Source: Prevotella sp. UBA2850
Lineage (GTDB): Bacteria; Bacteroidota; Bacteroidia; Bacteroidales; Bacteroidaceae
DNA length: 64,000 nt
NCBI GenBank assembly: GCA_002350805.1
Contig: DEFO01000034.1
Span: 75,495-139,494 of the forward strand
Reading direction: 5' to 3'
This document shows, piece by piece, positions 62,445 through 64,000 of the stretch; positions within the stretch are counted from its first letter, which is position 1, and each line of letters begins with the position of its first letter. The notes under the pieces are model-generated. The model was not told the DNA's origin. It saw only the letters and a program-made list of their open reading frames with translations, and did not search any database. The position numbers were made by a program, and so were the translations under genes.

Positions 62445-62460
62445 ACGTAAACATTTACGT
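62445..62460. promoter_or_regulatory. Palindrome upstream of the pectate lyase operon (possible operator)
   Basis: ACGTAAA and TTTACGT around a central CA, centred about 55-60 bases upstream of the probable transcript start. The position suits an activator such as a hybrid two-component or AraC-type regulator, none of which is in the window. Confidence 0.45.
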
Positions 62461-62924
62461 AAAGCTAGGGAATGTGGGAGTGCGTTATTTTAGAGTGTCG
62501 TTTTTTAGAAGTGGTAAGTTTATTATTTTTGTAACTTATTGTATATCAGCGTAAACATATTCAATAAAGGTATAAAGCAACAAATAAGTAACAAAAATTT
62601 TGGAAACCCAAACATCTTGATTATCAGCATTTAGCAATTTTGAAGTGAAGGTTGCAAAATGAAGAGTTTAGTGCAAAATGAACCAATCGAAGTAACGCCC
62701 TCAAACAACACAAGCACTCTTTTTGATTGCAATTATAAATGAACTTGGGTGAACGTGATACTATATAAAGATATAAACGTATCAAATGTGACAACGTTTT
62801 TCAGGGATAGTCATTCCAAATCAAAAAGTGTTAATAGAGATTGCAAAATATTGAAAAATCACCAATTTTTTGAGGATTGAAAGGATTTTTTGAGAATTAT
62901 GGGTATTGTGTCGCAGAATCTTAT

Positions 62925-62932
62925 TAACTTTG
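62925..62932 (+). promoter_or_regulatory. -7 box of the HTH-TerY-C-kinase run
   Basis: TAACTTTG, 23 bases before the ATG at 62956. Frames starting before it are rejected for this reason. Confidence 0.55.
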
Positions 62933-62955
62933 TACCCAATAAAACAAAAAGACAA

Positions 62956-63210
62956 ATGGAGAATAGAGACCTCAATCGCCTCAAAGTAGTCCTAGCCGAA
63001 AGAAAAATAACTAATAAGTGGCTGGCAGAACAACTGGGAAAAGACCAGGGTACAATATCAAAATGGTGTACAAACACCAGCCAACCTGATTTGGCAAATC
63101 TGATGAAGATTGCAGAACTACTAAATGTTGATTTAAATGAACTTGTTCGATTTGAAAACAATAAGCAGCTATTAAATGTTGAAAGAAATGGCAATAACAC
63201 CAATTACTAA
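62956..63210 (+). CDS. Xre-type helix-turn-helix regulator
   Basis: 84 residues from the ATG at 62956. LKVVLAERKITNKWLAEQLGKDQGTISKWCTN then QPDLANLMKIAELLNVDLNEL (quoted in order) is the five-helix HTH_3 fold with the recognition helix in QGTISKW. It is a short stand-alone repressor. Base composition is clearly AT-richer than the rest of the window. Its 3' end overlaps the next gene, so it is coupled to the TerY-C and kinase genes and probably controls them. Confidence 0.88.
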   Translation: MENRDLNRLKVVLAERKITNKWLAEQLGKDQGTISKWCTNTSQPDLANLMKIAELLNVDLNELVRFENNKQLLNVERNGNNTNY

Positions 63211-63553
63211 AGAGGCTTTTGCAGTCTTGGCGATGTGCGAAGAAACAAAAAAGCCATTTGGCATAACAATAGACCCCCAAGGACAAATGCTGAAGTTTGT
63301 ATGGGCGTTCAAAATAGACAAAGAAAAGGCACATCGAGAGCACTTTGATTCACAGAAAGTCAGAGGCTCAATAGTCCTAGATGACAATTTCCAGGGCTGC
63401 CCTCATTGCCATTCTAAATACTTTTATATTTGCAGTGGATGTGGAACAATATCATGTTATCATGGTCAGAGATATGTTACTTGCCCATCATGCGGTGCAA
63501 GCGGTGAAATACAAGCAGTAGAAAGTGTTGAACTTAAAGGCGGTGGATATTAA
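63188..63553 (+). CDS. TerY-C-type zinc-ribbon protein
   Basis: 121 residues from the ATG at 63188 (a TTG at 63176 is also in frame). The N-terminal half (KKPFGITIDP, KFVWAFKI, KVRGSIVLDD) precedes a cysteine cluster: CPHC, CSGCGTISC and CPSCG, enough for two zinc sites, in the layout of the TerY-C domain. In other bacteria TerY-C is fused to a von Willebrand factor A domain and linked to a phosphatase and a kinase (TerY-P triad); here it stands alone between an HTH regulator and a kinase. Overlaps the HTH gene by 23 bases. Confidence 0.7.
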   Translation: MAITPITKEAFAVLAMCEETKKPFGITIDPQGQMLKFVWAFKIDKEKAHREHFDSQKVRGSIVLDDNFQGCPHCHSKYFYICSGCGTISCYHGQRYVTCPSCGASGEIQAVESVELKGGGY

Positions 63554-63566
63554 ATCAAAGAGAACT

Positions 63567-64000
63567 ATGGAACTACAAAATGGAGCAAAAGTAAATCTGA
63601 CTATTGGAAGTCAGGCAACTGTTATAAAAGAACTTGGACGTGGTGGGCAAGGTATTGTTTATCTTGTAGATTTGGATGGTCAACAGATGGCCTTAAAATG
63701 GTATCTCAACCCACCAGATGAAAGGTTTTATAAAAACTTGGAACGTAACATTCGACAAGGAGCACCATCTGACGCATTCATTTGGCCAGAATATTTGACA
63801 TTGCAGGAAAATGGCAGTTATGGCTACATTATGAAGCTCCGTCCAAGCGACTATTTCGAGTTTGGAAATTACTTGCTCGCACGCAAAAATTTTAAATCGT
63901 TAAATGCAATGATTGCTGCTGCAATGAAGATTTGCAACGGTTTTATGATGTTACATCGTTTTGGCTATAGCTATCAAGATTTAACCCACATTGCAGCAGA
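63567..64000 (+). CDS. Serine/threonine protein kinase, 3'-truncated by window edge
   Basis: Only 144 codons are in the window. The glycine loop ELGRGGQGIVYLV and the catalytic lysine in QQMALKWY mark the N-lobe; the visible part ends at GYSYQDL, where relatives continue with DLNDGN (the catalytic-loop region). Here the text goes on as THIAA instead, which is unusual. It starts 13 bases after the TerY-C gene. Function in the cytosol as the kinase of a TerY-like phosphorylation module is inferred from the neighbours. Confidence 0.75.
   Translation, partial: MELQNGAKVNLTIGSQATVIKELGRGGQGIVYLVDLDGQQMALKWYLNPPDERFYKNLERNIRQGAPSDAFIWPEYLTLQENGSYGYIMKLRPSDYFEFGNYLLARKNFKSLNAMIAAAMKICNGFMMLHRFGYSYQDLTHIAA

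Larger units (their letters stand above)
62359..62955. other. AT-rich gap before the right-edge module
   Basis: On the minus strand the pectate-lyase operon -7 box TACCTTTG lies at 62394-62401, with a palindrome ACGTAAA-CA-TTTACGT at 62445-62460 upstream. Further right the sequence is AT-rich and without long frames; CGTAAACAT recurs near 62550. On the plus strand TAACTTTG at 62925-62932 is the -7 box of the HTH gene. Confidence 0.6.

Overview
The window looks like chromosomal DNA of a member of the Bacteroidales, most likely Prevotellaceae (Prevotella/Segatella-like). Three things point there. First, many start sites are preceded by the Bacteroidetes promoter pattern TTTG-N19..21-TAnnTTTG, and Shine-Dalgarno sequences are rare. 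Second, the protein families are typical: DUF4369, DUF4421, DUF4974 anti-sigma, OMP_b-brl_3-type TonB receptors, GH92, LytS/LytTR pairs. Third, the order rsfS-ftsH-cdsA is typical of the order. Most of the window is housekeeping or cell-envelope DNA. I see no insertion sequence, prophage or CRISPR array. One tRNA (Gln, CTG) is present.

Layout. 1-6.3 kb: a cut membrane protein, a DUF4369 lipoprotein, dihydroorotase and a membrane phosphoesterase on the plus strand, facing a minus operon of polyprenol-phosphate mannosyltransferase, PlsC acyltransferase and a free-standing MetH reactivation domain. 6.5-18.6 kb: an envelope block on the minus strand with two large beta-barrel receptors, a TPR protein, LptD, a small barrel protein, a membrane-anchored winged-helix regulator and an ECF sigma/anti-sigma/receptor operon. 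19-24.7 kb: an HD hydrolase coupled to a carboxyltransferase, a lipoprotein, QueF, a Ca/Na antiporter and Hsp20. 25-31.5 kb: a plus operon (SPFH, ribbon-helix-helix, membrane protein, hydrolase, DUF1648), then rsmA, free Met-R-SO reductase, frr and rsgA. 31.6-38.4 kb: an S9 peptidase, a beta-helical lipoprotein with a LytS/LytTR pair, and GlsB. 38.7-49.4 kb: a porin-like protein, a flippase-like protein, PepD, a CorA gene with a long leader, a DUF349 protein, a C69 dipeptidase, a DUF4421 protein, tRNA-Gln and rsfS. 49.4-58.9 kb: ftsH-cdsA, GH92 mannosidase, cardiolipin synthase and dnaG. 59-62.4 kb: a pectate lyase operon. 62.4-64 kb: visibly AT-richer DNA with an HTH regulator, a TerY-C-type zinc protein and the start of a Ser/Thr kinase, apparently the edge of an acquired stress or defence module.

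The points most worth following are these. The corA transcript has a very short acidic, proline-containing leader ORF followed by a hairpin, which suggests a magnesium-sensing attenuator. The HTH/TerY-C/kinase module is cut by the right edge. The carboxyltransferase has a biotinyl-like domain whose biotinyl lysine position is tryptophan. At least eight gene-free stretches carry their own unrelated family of short stuttering repeats. Several symmetric DNA elements lie at promoters or gene ends. Coordinates were counted by hand and may be off by a base for short sites.
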